Below the pieces are notes generated by a model, which did not search any database, was not told where the DNA came from, and saw only the letters and a list, made by a program, of their open reading frames with translations. The translations under genes and the position numbers were made by a program. Below are positions 9,202-17,823 of a stretch of DNA of 64,000 bases, one piece after another. Where the stretch lies: the NCBI RefSeq assembly GCF_024436035.1, contig NZ_JANFNG010000016.1:79903-143902 (forward strand), read 5' to 3'. Source of the stretch: Streptomyces humicola. Lineage in GTDB: Bacteria; Actinomycetota; Actinomycetes; Streptomycetales; Streptomycetaceae. Each line of letters begins with the position of its first letter. The stretch's first letter is position 1.

Positions 9202-9723
9202 TCACGGGATGACGATCACCGGGCGCTGAGCACGCCGGGCGAGACGGCCGGCCACCGAGCCGAAGATCTTGCCGATGATGCCGTGCGTGCCGCCGACCAC
9301 GATCGCGTCGGCGGCATACTCCCGGCCGACCTCTTCCAGTTCGTGGCAGATGTCACCGCCCCGCTCGACGAGGATCCACGACACCTCGGAGAGGTAGTCC
9401 GCACAGGCCAGCTCCAGGCCCAGCACTTCGGTGCGGTGATCGGGTACATCCACGAAGACCGGCGGCTCACATCCGGCCCACACCGTGGCGGGCAATCGGT
9501 TGGCGACGTGCACGATGATCAGCCCGGAGCCGGAGCGGCGGGCCATGCCGATGGCGTAGGCGAGGGCGCGTTCGCTGGAGACGGATCCGTCGAAACCAAC
9601 CACCACACCGTGCTGGAACGCGGGATCACACGAATGGCGCGACTTTTCCCCCGCCTCGGGTTCCGCCGCCGAATGGGCTAGCGGCTTGCCGTCGGCAGGC
9701 TCTGGGAGCTCGTAACCGGCCAT
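9202..9723 (-). CDS. Universal stress protein family
   Basis: A 173-residue UspA-family protein with one domain. The core starts at VVVGFDGSVSSERALAYA, the first strand and ATP-contact aspartate, and ends with GGTHGIIGKIFGSVAGR followed by RPVIVIP. This is the G-x2-G-x9-G nucleotide-binding signature, so it probably binds ATP. About 40 variable residues precede the domain. The ATG at 9723 is chosen because it is the last methionine before the domain; the open frame upstream reads as low-complexity. It diverges from adpA across a long non-coding region. Its role is unknown beyond family; stress or dormancy survival is typical. Confidence 0.85.
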   Translation of the reverse strand: MAGYELPEPADGKPLAHSAAEPEAGEKSRHSCDPAFQHGVVVGFDGSVSSERALAYAIGMARRSGSGLIIVHVANRLPATVWAGCEPPVFVDVPDHRTEVLGLELACADYLSEVSWILVERGGDICHELEEVGREYAADAIVVGGTHGIIGKIFGSVAGRLARRAQRPVIVIP

Positions 9724-10591
9724 GGTGGGGTTTTCGGCGAAGGCGACGCCGGGAGCGCCGCTGAAGCGGACACGGACAGCTGGAGCAGCGGGACCGGCCG
9801 TATTGGCCGGTAAGGGCGTTGCCCTCCCACTGCCACCAGGGTACGGCGACGGAGCGTCCCTGCACAGACACACCGAGCGCTCCACCGGGTGGTGTTCGTA
9901 CCCGGAGTTTCCAGGAGAATGCCGGAGCCGGGCGGGAAGTGCAACGCCCCCTGCCCAACGGGCGGAGCCTCCAGGACTTGCACCGACCATCCCCGGACGG
10001 GGCGCTCGTCAAACAGCCGAACCGAACAGTCCCCGCAACCGGACGTTCACCTCGCAACCATTAGCCTTCCGTAAGTAATACGACGTTCGGGGTCACCGGG
10101 TTCACCGGTCCGCGTTCCCCGGCCCGGTCCCTCACAACGGCGCCCGGCCGGTTCTGCACCAGCGCAGGCCTGCGGCCATGACGGCGCATGGAGGCGCACC
10201 TCCCAAGGAGGGGCGCACTACCCCTCCTCAGGAGGGGAAGCAGGCTGGAGTTACGACTCTTTTCAGCCAACTTCTCGCCGTAGTGCGCCCATTGGGAACA
10301 CCCGCCATTAACCCGCGCGCTACCAGGGCAGACAGGAGCGCAGGGGGCTCAGGCGGTCAACCGCGCCGGGGGGTTACCGGGGGACATGCCAGAGGCGTAC
10401 TTCCCAGCGGAGCCTGTGAGTGGAACGCTTCGTGATCGAATGCTTCACGCCAAGTTGTCATGTCGACTTAGCGCCGGGTGGTGAACTTGTCACCTCAGCC
10501 ACTGTGGACACAGTAGATTCGATCTTGGGTAACACGGCGGGGGAACGTGCAGTACCAGGAGGACACGTCGACCGAGGGGGGCTCATCCGCC
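9724..10591. promoter_or_regulatory. Long regulatory region upstream of adpA
   Basis: This 868-bp stretch between the stress-protein gene and adpA has no convincing gene. The open frames in it lack ribosome sites and recognisable content. It holds the GGAGGGG/CCCCTCC hairpin array (10207-10237), a 12-bp palindrome CTGTG-GA-CACAG at 10502-10513, and TGGCGTGAAG (complement of 10443-10452), which matches nine of ten bases of the AdpA consensus TGGCSNGWWY. Long leaders and autoregulation are known for adpA in other streptomycetes. The individual sites are inference. Confidence 0.6.
10207..10237. repeat. Alternating GGAGGGG/CCCCTCC/GGAGGGG, competing hairpins
   Basis: GGAGGGG at 10207-10213, CCCCTCC at 10221-10227 and GGAGGGG at 10231-10237. 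The central copy can pair with either neighbour: a 7-bp stem with a 7-base loop, or a 7-bp stem with a 3-base loop. The two hairpins exclude each other. The array is about 355 bp upstream of the adpA start; whether it is transcribed is not known from sequence. Confidence 0.6.
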
Positions 10592-12148
10592 ATGACCCAG
10601 GACTCCAGGACCGGTGCGGCGACGGAGACCGCGATCTCGTCAACTCCGTCCCCCCGCACCCCGATGACGCAGGCCCCGCAGCCCGTGCCGGCCACGCCGG
10701 GCGGGGGCCCGGCAGCCGGCGCGGGTACCGGAACAGGCGCCGCGGGTGCCGGTGCGGCCGGTCGCAAGCTGTCCGCACGGCGCCGCAGGGAAGTCGTCGC
10801 CGTGCTGATGTTCAGCGGCGGACCGATCTTCGAAAGCTCCATCCCACTCTCCGTCTTCGGCGTCGACCGCCAGGACGCCGGTGTCCCCCGTTACCGGCTC
10901 CTGGTGTGCGCGGGCGAGGACGGACCGCTGCGTACGACGGGCGGGCTCGAACTCACCGCGCCCTACGGCCTCGAAGCGCTCAGCAGAGCAGGCACCGTCG
11001 TCGTGCCGGCCTGGCGCTCGATCTCCCAGCCGCCGCCCGCATCCGCCCTGGGTGCGCTGCGCCGCGCCCATGAGGAGGGCGCGAGAATCATCGGCCTGTG
11101 CACAGGCGCGTTCGTGCTCGCCGCCGCCGGCCTGCTGGACGGGCGGCCGGCGACCACGCATTGGATGTACGCCCCGACGCTGGCCAAGCGCTATCCGTCG
11201 GTCCACGTCGACCCGCGCGAGCTGTTCGTCGACGACGGCGACATCCTCACCTCCGCCGGTACGGCCGCGGGCATCGACCTGTGCCTGCACGTCGTGCGGA
11301 CCGACCACGGCGCCGAGGTCGCCACTGCGCTCGCCCGCCGCCTCGTCGTGCCTCCGCGCCGCAGCGGCGGCCAGGAGCGCTTCCTCGACCGTTCATTACC
11401 GGAGGAGATCGGCGGCGACCCCCTCGCTGAGGTTGTCGCCTGGGCGCTGGAACACCTCCACGAGCAGTTCGACGTGGAGACGCTCGCAGCGCGCGCCTAC
11501 ATGAGCCGCCGGACCTTCGACCGTCGTTTCCGGTCGCTGACCGGCAGCGCTCCGCTGCAGTGGCTGATCACCCAGCGGGTGCTGCAGGCACAGCGGCTGC
11601 TGGAGACCTCGGACTACTCGGTGGACGAGGTCGCGGCACGGTGCGGCTTCCGCTCTCCGGTCGCCCTGCGCGGGCACTTCCGGCGGCAGCTGGGGGCATC
11701 CCCCGCCTCATACCGCACCGCCTTCCGGGCCCGCAGACCCTCCGATCCGGTGGAACGCACGGAACGGGAACGGGAACGGCTGGAGCGCGGCGACCGAGGC
11801 GACCGAGGCGACCGAGGCGACCGAGGCGACCGAGGCGAGGGGACCGAACGCGAGCCGAGAGCCGATCGCCTGCCGCACCCGCGCAGGCCGGCCACCTCGC
11901 CGCCGGGCGGCGATGCGCCCGACCCCGGGAGAACGGCGAAGCCGGAGTCGGACGCCTACGCTCCGCGCCTGCCCGAGCAGCACGGCCGCGCCGACAGCAC
12001 CGACCCCTTCGGCGCTCCGGGCCTGACGCGGCTGCGCGGCGATCGGGGAGGCCGGACCGCGCTGCGTCCCGGCACTTCGGCAGCCACCTCCGCCGGCACC
12101 TCTCGCAGCACGGCTATGCCAGGTCAGCGCGATCGCCCCGTAGGGTGA
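10592..12148 (+). CDS. adpA: AdpA, AraC-family developmental master regulator
   Basis: A 518-residue transcription factor that controls morphological development and secondary metabolism in Streptomyces. After a disordered Ala/Pro/Gly-rich start comes a DJ-1/PfpI-like domain (about 60-240, with [20 protein letters not shown] and [20 protein letters not shown]), then the AraC double helix-turn-helix (about 275-370, [20 protein letters not shown] and [20 protein letters not shown]). The ATG at 10592 follows GAGGGGGG; an upstream GTG at 10547 is possible. Leu269 is a TTA codon between the domains, as in other adpA genes, so translation should need bldA tRNA. The C-terminal tail is longer than in S. 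coelicolor AdpA and contains DRG repeats. Confidence 0.96.
   Translation: MTQDSRTGAATETAISSTPSPRTPMTQAPQPVPATPGGGPAAGAGTGTGAAGAGAAGRKLSARRRREVVAVLMFSGGPIFESSIPLSVFGVDRQDAGVPRYRLLVCAGEDGPLRTTGGLELTAPYGLEALSRAGTVVVPAWRSISQPPPASALGALRRAHEEGARIIGLCTGAFVLAAAGLLDGRPATTHWMYAPTLAKRYPSVHVDPRELFVDDGDILTSAGTAAGIDLCLHVVRTDHGAEVATALARRLVVPPRRSGGQERFLDRSLPEEIGGDPLAEVVAWALEHLHEQFDVETLAARAYMSRRTFDRRFRSLTGSAPLQWLITQRVLQAQRLLETSDYSVDEVAARCGFRSPVALRGHFRRQLGASPASYRTAFRARRPSDPVERTERERERLERGDRGDRGDRGDRGDRGEGTEREPRADRLPHPRRPATSPPGGDAPDPGRTAKPESDAYAPRLPEQHGRADSTDPFGAPGLTRLRGDRGGRTALRPGTSAATSAGTSRSTAMPGQRDRPVG
11396..11398 (+). promoter_or_regulatory. In-frame TTA codon in adpA (bldA control point)
   Basis: The codon reads in the adpA frame as the leucine of DRSLPEE, between the two domains. 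TTA is very rare in Streptomyces and is read by the bldA tRNA. A TTA at this place is a known feature of adpA orthologues. Confidence 0.95.
11789..11839 (+). repeat. 9-bp tandem repeat in the adpA tail
   Basis: Five exact copies of GGCGACCGA plus a partial sixth, encoding Asp-Arg-Gly five times. The unit is a multiple of three, so copy-number change would alter tail length without shifting the frame. Confidence 0.95.
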
Positions 12149-12153
12149 GACAT

Positions 12154-12774
12154 ATGAACGACCGCATGGTGTGGATCGACTGCGAAATGACCGGGCTCTC
12201 GCTTCGGCATGACGCACTGATCGAGGTGGCCGCCCTCGTAACCGATTCGGAGCTCAACATCCTGGGCGATGGTGTGGACATCGTTATCAAACCGCCCGCG
12301 GAGGCGCTCGAAACCATGCCGGAGGTGGTGCGTGACATGCACACCACCTCCGGCCTGCTCGACGAGCTGCCCGGCGGCACAACCCTGGCCGAGGCCGAGA
12401 AGGAGGTGCTCGACTACGTCCGCACGTTTGTGAAGGAGCCGCGCAAGGCCCCGCTGTGCGGGAACTCTGTCGGCACGGACCGGGGCTTCCTCGCCCGCGA
12501 CATGCCCTCCCTCGAACAGCACCTGCACTACCGGATCGTGGACGTGTCCTCGATCAAGGAGCTGTCGCGGCGCTGGTATCCACGCGCCTATTTCAACGCG
12601 CCGCAGAAGAACGGCAACCACCGTGCGCTCGCCGACATCCGGGAGAGCATCGCCGAGCTGCGCTACTACCGGGAGGCCGTCTTCGTCCCGCCGCCGGGTC
12701 CCGATACCGAGACGGTGCGGGCGATCGCGGCGAAGTACGTGCTCCCCGCCGAAGCCGACCAGCCGCGGGGCTGA
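12154..12774 (+). CDS. ornA: Oligoribonuclease
   Basis: A 206-residue 3'-to-5' exonuclease of the DEDDh family. It degrades short RNA oligomers, including linear diguanylates left by cyclic-di-GMP breakdown. WIDCEMTG supplies the first two acidic residues; [14 protein letters not shown] gives the central aspartate; [13 protein letters not shown] gives the histidine and last aspartate. The ATG at 12154 is 5 bp after the adpA stop; a second ATG at 12166 is also possible. adpA-ornA is the usual Streptomyces gene order, and loss of ornA impairs aerial growth. The downstream cdgA at 32.7 kb is functionally linked through diguanylate turnover. Confidence 0.95.
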   Translation: MNDRMVWIDCEMTGLSLRHDALIEVAALVTDSELNILGDGVDIVIKPPAEALETMPEVVRDMHTTSGLLDELPGGTTLAEAEKEVLDYVRTFVKEPRKAPLCGNSVGTDRGFLARDMPSLEQHLHYRIVDVSSIKELSRRWYPRAYFNAPQKNGNHRALADIRESIAELRYYREAVFVPPPGPDTETVRAIAAKYVLPAEADQPRG

Positions 12775-12900
12775 TCGCTTCGGCAGCCGGAGAGGCGCGG
12801 CGCGCCCGTTATGCCCCGGCAACGGCTGGAGCGAGCACGCAGGAAAACCCTGTATGCTTCTTCTCGGCCGGTGCGGAAGGCGACGAAAGCGCCGGTCGTG

Positions 12901-12973
12901 GTGGGTGTAGCTCAGCTGGTAGAGCACCTGGTTGTGGTCCAGGATGTCGCGGGTTCGAGTCCCGTCACTCACC
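12901..12973 (+). tRNA. tRNA-His (GTG)
   Basis: A full cloverleaf: acceptor GTGGGTG paired with CACTCAC (one G-T pair), D stem GCTC/GAGC, anticodon stem CCTGG/CCAGG around TTGTGGT (anticodon GTG), and T arm GCGGG-TTCGAGT-CCCGT. Position 73 is C and a G precedes the acceptor at 12900; both are histidine identity marks. CCA is not encoded. Confidence 0.97.
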
Positions 12974-12980
12974 CTGCACC

Positions 12981-13019
12981 ATCAAGCCCCTGACCTGCAG
13001 TAATGGTCAGGGGCTTGAT
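12981..13019 (+). terminator. Strong hairpin after tRNA-His
   Basis: ATCAAGCCCCTGACC (12981-12995) and GGTCAGGGGCTTGAT (13005-13019) form a perfect 15-bp stem with a 9-base loop, 7 bp after the tRNA. A short T-containing stretch follows. It also precedes the next gene by 27 bp, so it may insulate it. Confidence 0.85.
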
Positions 13020-13046
13020 TCATGTCCGGCCAGCGAGGAGGGGACC

Positions 13047-13706
13047 GTGTCCGAGGGGACCGGAAGGACCGGAGATTCCGGCGAGACCGCGGAGCTCGTC
13101 GAGATCACGTCCGAGGCGGAGCTGCGCGAGCTGATCAGCGAGCCGCTGCCGCGGGCCTGGGAGAAGACGCGCCCCACGCTGCATGCGCTGGACGTGCAGT
13201 GGCTGGAGGCGTCCCCGTTCTGCCTGGTGGCGACGTCGGCGGCGGACGGGACGTGCGACGTGTCGCCCAAGGGCGACCCGGACGGTCTCGCACTGGTGCT
13301 GGATGAGAAGACCATCGCGGTCCCGGAGCGCCCGGGCAACCGCCGCGCCGACGGCTTCCGCAATGTGCTGTCCAACCCGCACGTCGGCCTGATCTTCTTC
13401 GTGCCCGGCCGCGGCGACACGCTGCGGATCAACGGCCGGGCACGGCTGGTGCGCGAGGCCCCGTTCTTCGACCGGATGGTGGTGCGCGGCCACCGTCCGG
13501 CCGTTGCGCTGCTGGTGGACATCGAGGAGGTGTTCCACCACTGCTCGAAGGCGTTCCTGCGGTCCTCCCTGTGGAGGCCGGAGACCTGGCACCCGGACGC
13601 ACTGCCGTCGCGGGCGCGCATCTCCAAGGCGCTGGAGCGCCGGGACAACTCGCTGGAAGAGCTGGAGCACTACTACGGGCCGTCCTATGAGGCGAATCTC
13701 TACTAG
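13047..13706 (+). CDS. Pyridoxamine 5'-phosphate oxidase-family flavoprotein
   Basis: A 219-residue protein of the split beta-barrel FMN-binding family. Strands typical of this fold are visible (SPFCLVATSAADGTCDVSPK, IAVPERPGNRRADGFRNVL, HVGLIFFVPGRGDTLRINGR), the last resembling the family's ...NP.vgllF.vPg...tlRvnG block. The GTG start at 13047 has GAGGAGGGG upstream. It is a stand-alone gene between the tRNA-His terminator and a convergent hydrolase. Members often reduce small molecules with F420 or FMN; true PNPOx activity is unlikely because the PLP-site signature is not evident. Substrate unknown. Confidence 0.85.
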   Translation: MSEGTGRTGDSGETAELVEITSEAELRELISEPLPRAWEKTRPTLHALDVQWLEASPFCLVATSAADGTCDVSPKGDPDGLALVLDEKTIAVPERPGNRRADGFRNVLSNPHVGLIFFVPGRGDTLRINGRARLVREAPFFDRMVVRGHRPAVALLVDIEEVFHHCSKAFLRSSLWRPETWHPDALPSRARISKALERRDNSLEELEHYYGPSYEANLY

Positions 13707-13745
13707 AGGACTGGAGGCACTGGAGGCACTGGAGGCGATGAGAAC

Positions 13746-14792
13746 TCAGTCGGTGTCCACCGCGCGCACGGCGATCCGCGCGGCCTGCTGGACGCGCCCG
13801 ATCCCCTCGTCCCAGCTGATGTTGCCGTTGGAGAGCACGACGACCAGCATCGCGTGCCCGTCGTATGTCACCCGGCCGATGCTGTTGACATCCCACAGTC
13901 CCGTGTCGGACCGCATCAGCCAGCCGTTCTTCAGCGCGCTGACCGTGGCACGGTCGGCCGCCGCCGAGACACCCCACGCCTGGTCGGGCTCGACGTGACC
14001 CATCAGCTGCATCAGGTACTTCCGGCGGCCGGCGCTCAGCACCGATTTGGGGCCGAAGACGGATCGGAGCAGGGCCAGTTGGTCCGCGGCTGTGGTCCGT
14101 GTGAGCCCCCACCAGTGGCCCGCGCCGCCTCGCGTGGAACGCAGCCCGAGTCGGCGGTTGACGGCGTTGAGCGCGCGCGCCCCGCCGATCCTGCGCCACA
14201 GGGCGGTCGCCGCCGTGTTGTCGCTCCGCTCGATCATCGCCGCTGCGTAGCGGCGCTCACGCGCGGTCAGGTTGCGCCCGGCCCGCTGGGCCTGGAGGAG
14301 CAGCGCCGTCAGGATGTCGACCTTGACGATGCTGGCGGTGTCGTACGCGCCGTGGCCATACAGGCCGCTGCTTCTGGTGGCGGTGTCGTAGACGGCGACG
14401 GACAGCCCCGCCCCGTCGGCGTCGAGGGGGGCGAGGTCATGGGCGAGTTCCGGGCTCACGTCGCGGGGCTGCTCGTCCTTGCCGCTGTCATCGCCGCCGT
14501 CCGGCCCATCCGGCGCGCCCTCACCCGGAGCCGCGCTGTCGCCGGTCGCCTCACCTCGGACCGCGGGCCTGCGCATCAGGCCTGGGATGCCGATGCTGTA
14601 CGGGAGGGTGCCGGCCGGCGGCATCGTGATGGCGCGCGGAGGCGCGCCGCGCTGCTGCGTCGGCGCATTGACCGCGGCACTGCACACCAGCACAGCGACC
14701 GAGACGAACGCGCTCAGGCGGCGGGTACGCCGACGGGTGCGCGCCGCGGTCCGCTCCCCGGATGGCGATTCGCCGGGTTTGTACCATCCCAT
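13746..14792 (-). CDS. Membrane-anchored or secreted serine hydrolase, beta-lactamase/PBP fold
   Basis: A 348-residue protein of the class A beta-lactamase fold. A cytoplasmic Arg-rich start is followed by one hydrophobic segment (LSAFVSVAVLVCSAAV, about 30-45), so it is exported or anchored. TASIVKVDILTALL has the S-x-x-K active-site pair; MIERSDNTAATALW has the S-D-N motif. LKNGWLMRSD stands where beta-lactamases have K-T-G, a variant common in non-lactamase relatives. About 90 disordered residues rich in Gly, Ala and Asp lie between anchor and domain. A role in cell-wall handling is more likely than antibiotic resistance. It converges on the PPOX-family gene with 39 bp between. Confidence 0.8.
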   Translation of the reverse strand: MGWYKPGESPSGERTAARTRRRTRRLSAFVSVAVLVCSAAVNAPTQQRGAPPRAITMPPAGTLPYSIGIPGLMRRPAVRGEATGDSAAPGEGAPDGPDGGDDSGKDEQPRDVSPELAHDLAPLDADGAGLSVAVYDTATRSSGLYGHGAYDTASIVKVDILTALLLQAQRAGRNLTARERRYAAAMIERSDNTAATALWRRIGGARALNAVNRRLGLRSTRGGAGHWWGLTRTTAADQLALLRSVFGPKSVLSAGRRKYLMQLMGHVEPDQAWGVSAAADRATVSALKNGWLMRSDTGLWDVNSIGRVTYDGHAMLVVVLSNGNISWDEGIGRVQQAARIAVRAVDTD

Positions 14793-14980
14793 GGGCCGGA
14801 CGCTAGCAAGCGGATCGGCTCCGACTGTGCGACGTGGTCGACACCACGGGCGGATCTCCCTAACTTTGCCCGGATGGCTTCACGTTCCGGATGATGTCTA
14901 GGGTTGGTCCCCCGCATCGGAACACCGGGGCGGACCGATGGACCGAGGGACTGCAAGAGCGAGAGAGGCGGAGGCATCGC

Positions 14981-15331
14981 ATGGCGGGCGAGCAGGGTGC
15001 CGATCAGGCGGCACACACCCCTGACGTGGAGGAGTCGGCCCGGCAGGAGCTGCTGCGGCTGCGTGCCAGCATCGACAACCTTGACGCGGCACTCGTACAC
15101 CTGCTCGCCGAGCGGTTCAAGTGCACGCAGGCCGTCGGGCGGCTCAAGGCGGTCCACGAGCTGCCCCCCGCGGACCCGGCGCGCGAGATCGCCCAGATCG
15201 CGCGGCTGCGGCGGCTGGCGGAGGACGCGCACCTCGATCCGGCCTTCGCCGAGAAATTCTTGAACTTCATCATCGACGAGGTCATCCGCAACCATAAGGC
15301 GATCGCGCAGGAGCAGCAGGCTCGGCCGTAG
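14981..15331 (+). CDS. Chorismate mutase, AroQ type
   Basis: A 116-residue all-helical chorismate mutase that converts chorismate to prephenate for Phe and Tyr synthesis. The first helix reads LLRLRASIDNLDAALVHLLA with the active-site arginine; ERFKCTQAVGRLKA carries the conserved lysine and arginine, and DPAFAEKFLNFIIDEVIRNH is the C-terminal helix. No signal peptide, so it is cytoplasmic. The ATG at 14981 has GGAGG upstream; the frame is open for another 30 codons without a ribosome site. Its 3' end overlaps the end of the opposite-strand antiporter gene by 50 bp. Confidence 0.9.
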   Translation: MAGEQGADQAAHTPDVEESARQELLRLRASIDNLDAALVHLLAERFKCTQAVGRLKAVHELPPADPAREIAQIARLRRLAEDAHLDPAFAEKFLNFIIDEVIRNHKAIAQEQQARP

Positions 15332-16508
15332 TGCCGGAACTCCCCTCGTCGGCCGGGCAGTCACGGCGGCCTGCGGACAGCGGGAAGACGACGACGGAGA
15401 CCAGGCCCGCCACCACCAGTGCGGCGGCTGCGCCCGGAGTCATGCGGTCGTCGCTCAGTGCGAGCGTCGTGACCACCACGACCAGCGGCAGCGCCGTGGC
15501 CGCGTCGAGCGCAAGTACCGCGCGCTCGCGCACCCGCAGTCCGCGCGGCGCGAACAGCGCGACCGGTCCGCCGCGTACGACGAGGAAGAGCAGGACGAAG
15601 AGGGGGACGAGCGCGAGCGACCGGAGGCTGCCGCCCAGCGCCCCCAGGTCGATGTCGACTCCGGTCACGACGTAGAGGAAGGGGACGAGGAAGCCGTAGC
15701 CGATGGCCTCGATCGTGCGCGGCAGGACCGGGTCGGCGCCGAGCACCCGGCGGGCAGCCACCCCGATGGCGAACGCCCCCAACAGCACGTCGAGGCCCGC
15801 CACTTGGGAGACCCAGACCATCGCGGCGAGCGGCAGCACCACCCAGCGCACGGCCGTAGGCCCGTCGATCTCGCGCCCGCGGCCTTCACGCGCGCGCACC
15901 GCCCCGCGCGGCCGCATCGCCCACACCACCGTTGCGACGGTCACCGCGGCGATCGACGCGCCCACAGCCCCGCCCACCATCACCGCCAGTGCGACGACCG
16001 GCCCGGTCACGCCCGCGGCAGCGCCCGACACTGCCGCCTCCCGCAAGCGGCCGCAGCGCGCGGGCAGCGCCGCCGACCCCAGCCCCAGCCCCAGCCCCAG
16101 CCCCAGCCCCAGCCCGGTCGTCGTCAGCGCCACGCCCACCATCGCGCCCTCGCCGAACCGCCCGCCGCGCAACAGCACACCGGCGCCGAGGCCAAGCGCC
16201 AGCGCCACCAGCCACGACCAGCCCGCACGCCGCAGCGCGTTGCCGCCGACCGCCGTGACGTCGGTCCCGACGCCGAAGCCCGTGAGGAAGATCAGCGCGG
16301 CTAGACCGGCGTGGGCCAGTACGTCCAGCACCTCGCTGTCCCACACCCACGCCAGCACACCTGGGCCCACCACCATCCCCAGGGCGATCTCGACGACCGC
16401 GGCCGGCACCGCCACCCGGCCTCGTCCCAGCCGCTTCAGTGCGGAGACGGCCAAGGACGACAGGACCGCGATACCGGCGATCAGGACAAGCGACCAGGAT
16501 TGCGACAT
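15282..16508 (-). CDS. Cation/proton antiporter-like membrane protein
   Basis: A 408-residue protein with about ten to twelve hydrophobic segments, resembling the Na+/H+ exchanger (CPA) fold. It starts with an export-type helix (LVLIAGIAVLSSLAV) and has VPAAVVEIALGMVVGPGVLA and LAALIFLTGFGVGTDV, close to the L-G-x-x-x-G-P and L-x-F-x-x-G-x-x-x-D patterns of that family. A Gly-Leu repeat from a hexanucleotide array lies in one segment. The last 25 residues are hydrophilic. It lacks the C-terminal TrkA regulatory domain of KefB-like proteins. The gene overlaps the 3' end of chorismate mutase. Ion and direction are unknown. Confidence 0.8.
   Translation of the reverse strand: MSQSWSLVLIAGIAVLSSLAVSALKRLGRGRVAVPAAVVEIALGMVVGPGVLAWVWDSEVLDVLAHAGLAALIFLTGFGVGTDVTAVGGNALRRAGWSWLVALALGLGAGVLLRGGRFGEGAMVGVALTTTGLGLGLGLGLGLGSAALPARCGRLREAAVSGAAAGVTGPVVALAVMVGGAVGASIAAVTVATVVWAMRPRGAVRAREGRGREIDGPTAVRWVVLPLAAMVWVSQVAGLDVLLGAFAIGVAARRVLGADPVLPRTIEAIGYGFLVPFLYVVTGVDIDLGALGGSLRSLALVPLFVLLFLVVRGGPVALFAPRGLRVRERAVLALDAATALPLVVVVTTLALSDDRMTPGAAAALVVAGLVSVVVFPLSAGRRDCPADEGSSGTTAEPAAPARSPYGCG
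16077..16115 (+). repeat. Hexanucleotide repeat (CCCCAG)6 inside the antiporter gene
   Basis: Six exact copies of CCCCAG at 16077-16112, followed by CCC. On the coding strand it reads as alternating Gly-Leu within a predicted membrane segment. Slippage would add or remove residue pairs without a frameshift. Confidence 0.95.
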
Positions 16509-16585
16509 ATCGGCTATCTACCACGTATCGCCGCCGGTCGCTGCCCTTCGCGTGCCGCGTGCCACGCGCCTTGTGCGGCAACGCC

Positions 16586-16626
16586 CGATGCCCCGGCCGA
16601 GGAGGGGACTCCCGGCCGGGGCATCG
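16586..16626 (-). terminator. Hairpin after the chitinase gene
   Basis: CGATGCCCCGGCCG (16586-16599) pairs perfectly with CGGCCGGGGCATCG (16613-16626) across a 13-base loop. It lies 37 bp after the chitinase stop on the minus strand. A degenerate copy sits downstream of the chitinase remnant near 17883-17908. Confidence 0.8.
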
Positions 16627-16663
16627 GCTGCGGTGCAGTTGCAGCCGAAGGAAGCGTCAGTCG

Positions 16664-17743
16664 TCAGCCCGTGTACGCCTTGAAGGCGTCGGCGAAGGCG
16701 TTCGCACTCTGCACGATCGAGCTGCAGGTGGGGTCGGCGTAGTTCTTGGCGCCTCCCGAGCACTGCTTGTCGCGCGCGGCGGACCACATCGACAGCCACG
16801 CAAGCCCCTTGGACTTGGCGAAGTCGGCGAGCTTCGCCGCATCGGCGACCGTGAACGTCTCGGAGCTCACGTCGTTGACACCGATCATCGGGGTCACCGC
16901 GATCCTCTTCCACGCATCCGCGTCGGAAATCCCCAGTGCGCTCTTGACCTGGCCCTCCGTGGCGGTGGCCGCCTGGATCGCGTACTGGCCCATGTCACCG
17001 CTGTAGGACGAGCCGTAGTCCATCGCCATGATGTTGACGGCGCCGATGGTCACGCCGTTGCTCTTCGCATTGGCGATCAGGTTGGTGCCGTCGGAGGTGA
17101 GACCGGTCGGCATCACGGGGAGCGTGAAGGAGACGTCCAGTCCCGGGTGGCTCTTCTGCAGCTGCGCGATGGCCTGCGCGCGGCGGGTGTTGGCGGCCGC
17201 GTCGGAGATGGCGCCGCCCTCGATGTCGAAGTCCACCTTCGTCAGCTTGTACTGGTCGATCACCTTGCCGTAGGCGGCCGCCAGGTCGGAGGCGGACGAG
17301 CAGGCCTGGGCCAGTTCGGTGCCGTTGGCGCCGCCGAACGAGACACGCACGTCGCCGCCGGCGGAGCGCAGCGCACTGATCTGGTTGGCCGTCGGGTTGC
17401 TGCCGAGGGCGGTCATGCCGCCCCACTCCGGGGCACAGCCGCCGCCCGCCGTGATGAAGGCCAGATTGAACTGCTTGACGCCGGTGTCCTTCTGGGTTGC
17501 CGTCAGGTCGTACGCCGGGTAGAGCGAGGTGTCGACGTACGGCGAGAAGCCGGCGTTCGACGCGCTGTCGCTGCCAGTGCCGGAGGCGGAGTTCGTCGTC
17601 GACGAGGAGGAGGCGGCGGAGGTCCCGTTCGCCATCGCCGAGCCTGCGAGGGTGGCCGTGGTGCCGGTGACCGCGACGGCCGCGACGATGCCGCCGATCA
17701 TCTTGACCTTGCGGCTGGTACGACGGCGGTGCGTGCTGCTCAT
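16664..17743 (-). CDS. Secreted GH18 chitinase
   Basis: A 359-residue secreted protein of glycoside hydrolase family 18. Residues 1-38 are a signal peptide (basic start THRRRTSRKVK, hydrophobic core, then AGSAMA), followed by a Ser/Thr/Ala linker to about 65. The barrel begins at GFSPYVDTSLYPAYDL. SFGGANG is the conserved SxGG strand, and KVDFDIEGG is the catalytic D-x-D-x-E with the acid glutamate. VNIMAMDYGSSYSGDM carries the MxYD-type strand. No chitin-binding domain is present. It should release oligosaccharides from chitin outside the cell. A dre-like site for DasR lies about 80 bp upstream of the start. Confidence 0.9.
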   Translation of the reverse strand: MSSTHRRRTSRKVKMIGGIVAAVAVTGTTATLAGSAMANGTSAASSSSTTNSASGTGSDSASNAGFSPYVDTSLYPAYDLTATQKDTGVKQFNLAFITAGGGCAPEWGGMTALGSNPTANQISALRSAGGDVRVSFGGANGTELAQACSSASDLAAAYGKVIDQYKLTKVDFDIEGGAISDAAANTRRAQAIAQLQKSHPGLDVSFTLPVMPTGLTSDGTNLIANAKSNGVTIGAVNIMAMDYGSSYSGDMGQYAIQAATATEGQVKSALGISDADAWKRIAVTPMIGVNDVSSETFTVADAAKLADFAKSKGLAWLSMWSAARDKQCSGGAKNYADPTCSSIVQSANAFADAFKAYTG

Positions 17744-17823
17744 GCGTTGCCTACCTGAAGTCGGGGTCTGGGGACGGCAAGCACGCTAGCGGCTTCGAAA
17801 CGGACAAAGTTCCTGATAGGGAC

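Noticed and set aside
10178..10435. Short open frames in the adpA upstream region as possible leader peptides or small genes
   Set aside because: None has a ribosome site or plausible protein composition, and several overlap in different frames.
13746..14792. Antibiotic-resistance beta-lactamase
   Set aside because: The fold and S-x-x-K and S-D-N motifs are there, but K-T-G is replaced by K-N-G and the protein has a long disordered linker, so a resistance call is not supported.
16077..16115. CCCCAG repeats as a CRISPR array
   Set aside because: The units are six bases with no spacers, and lie inside a gene.
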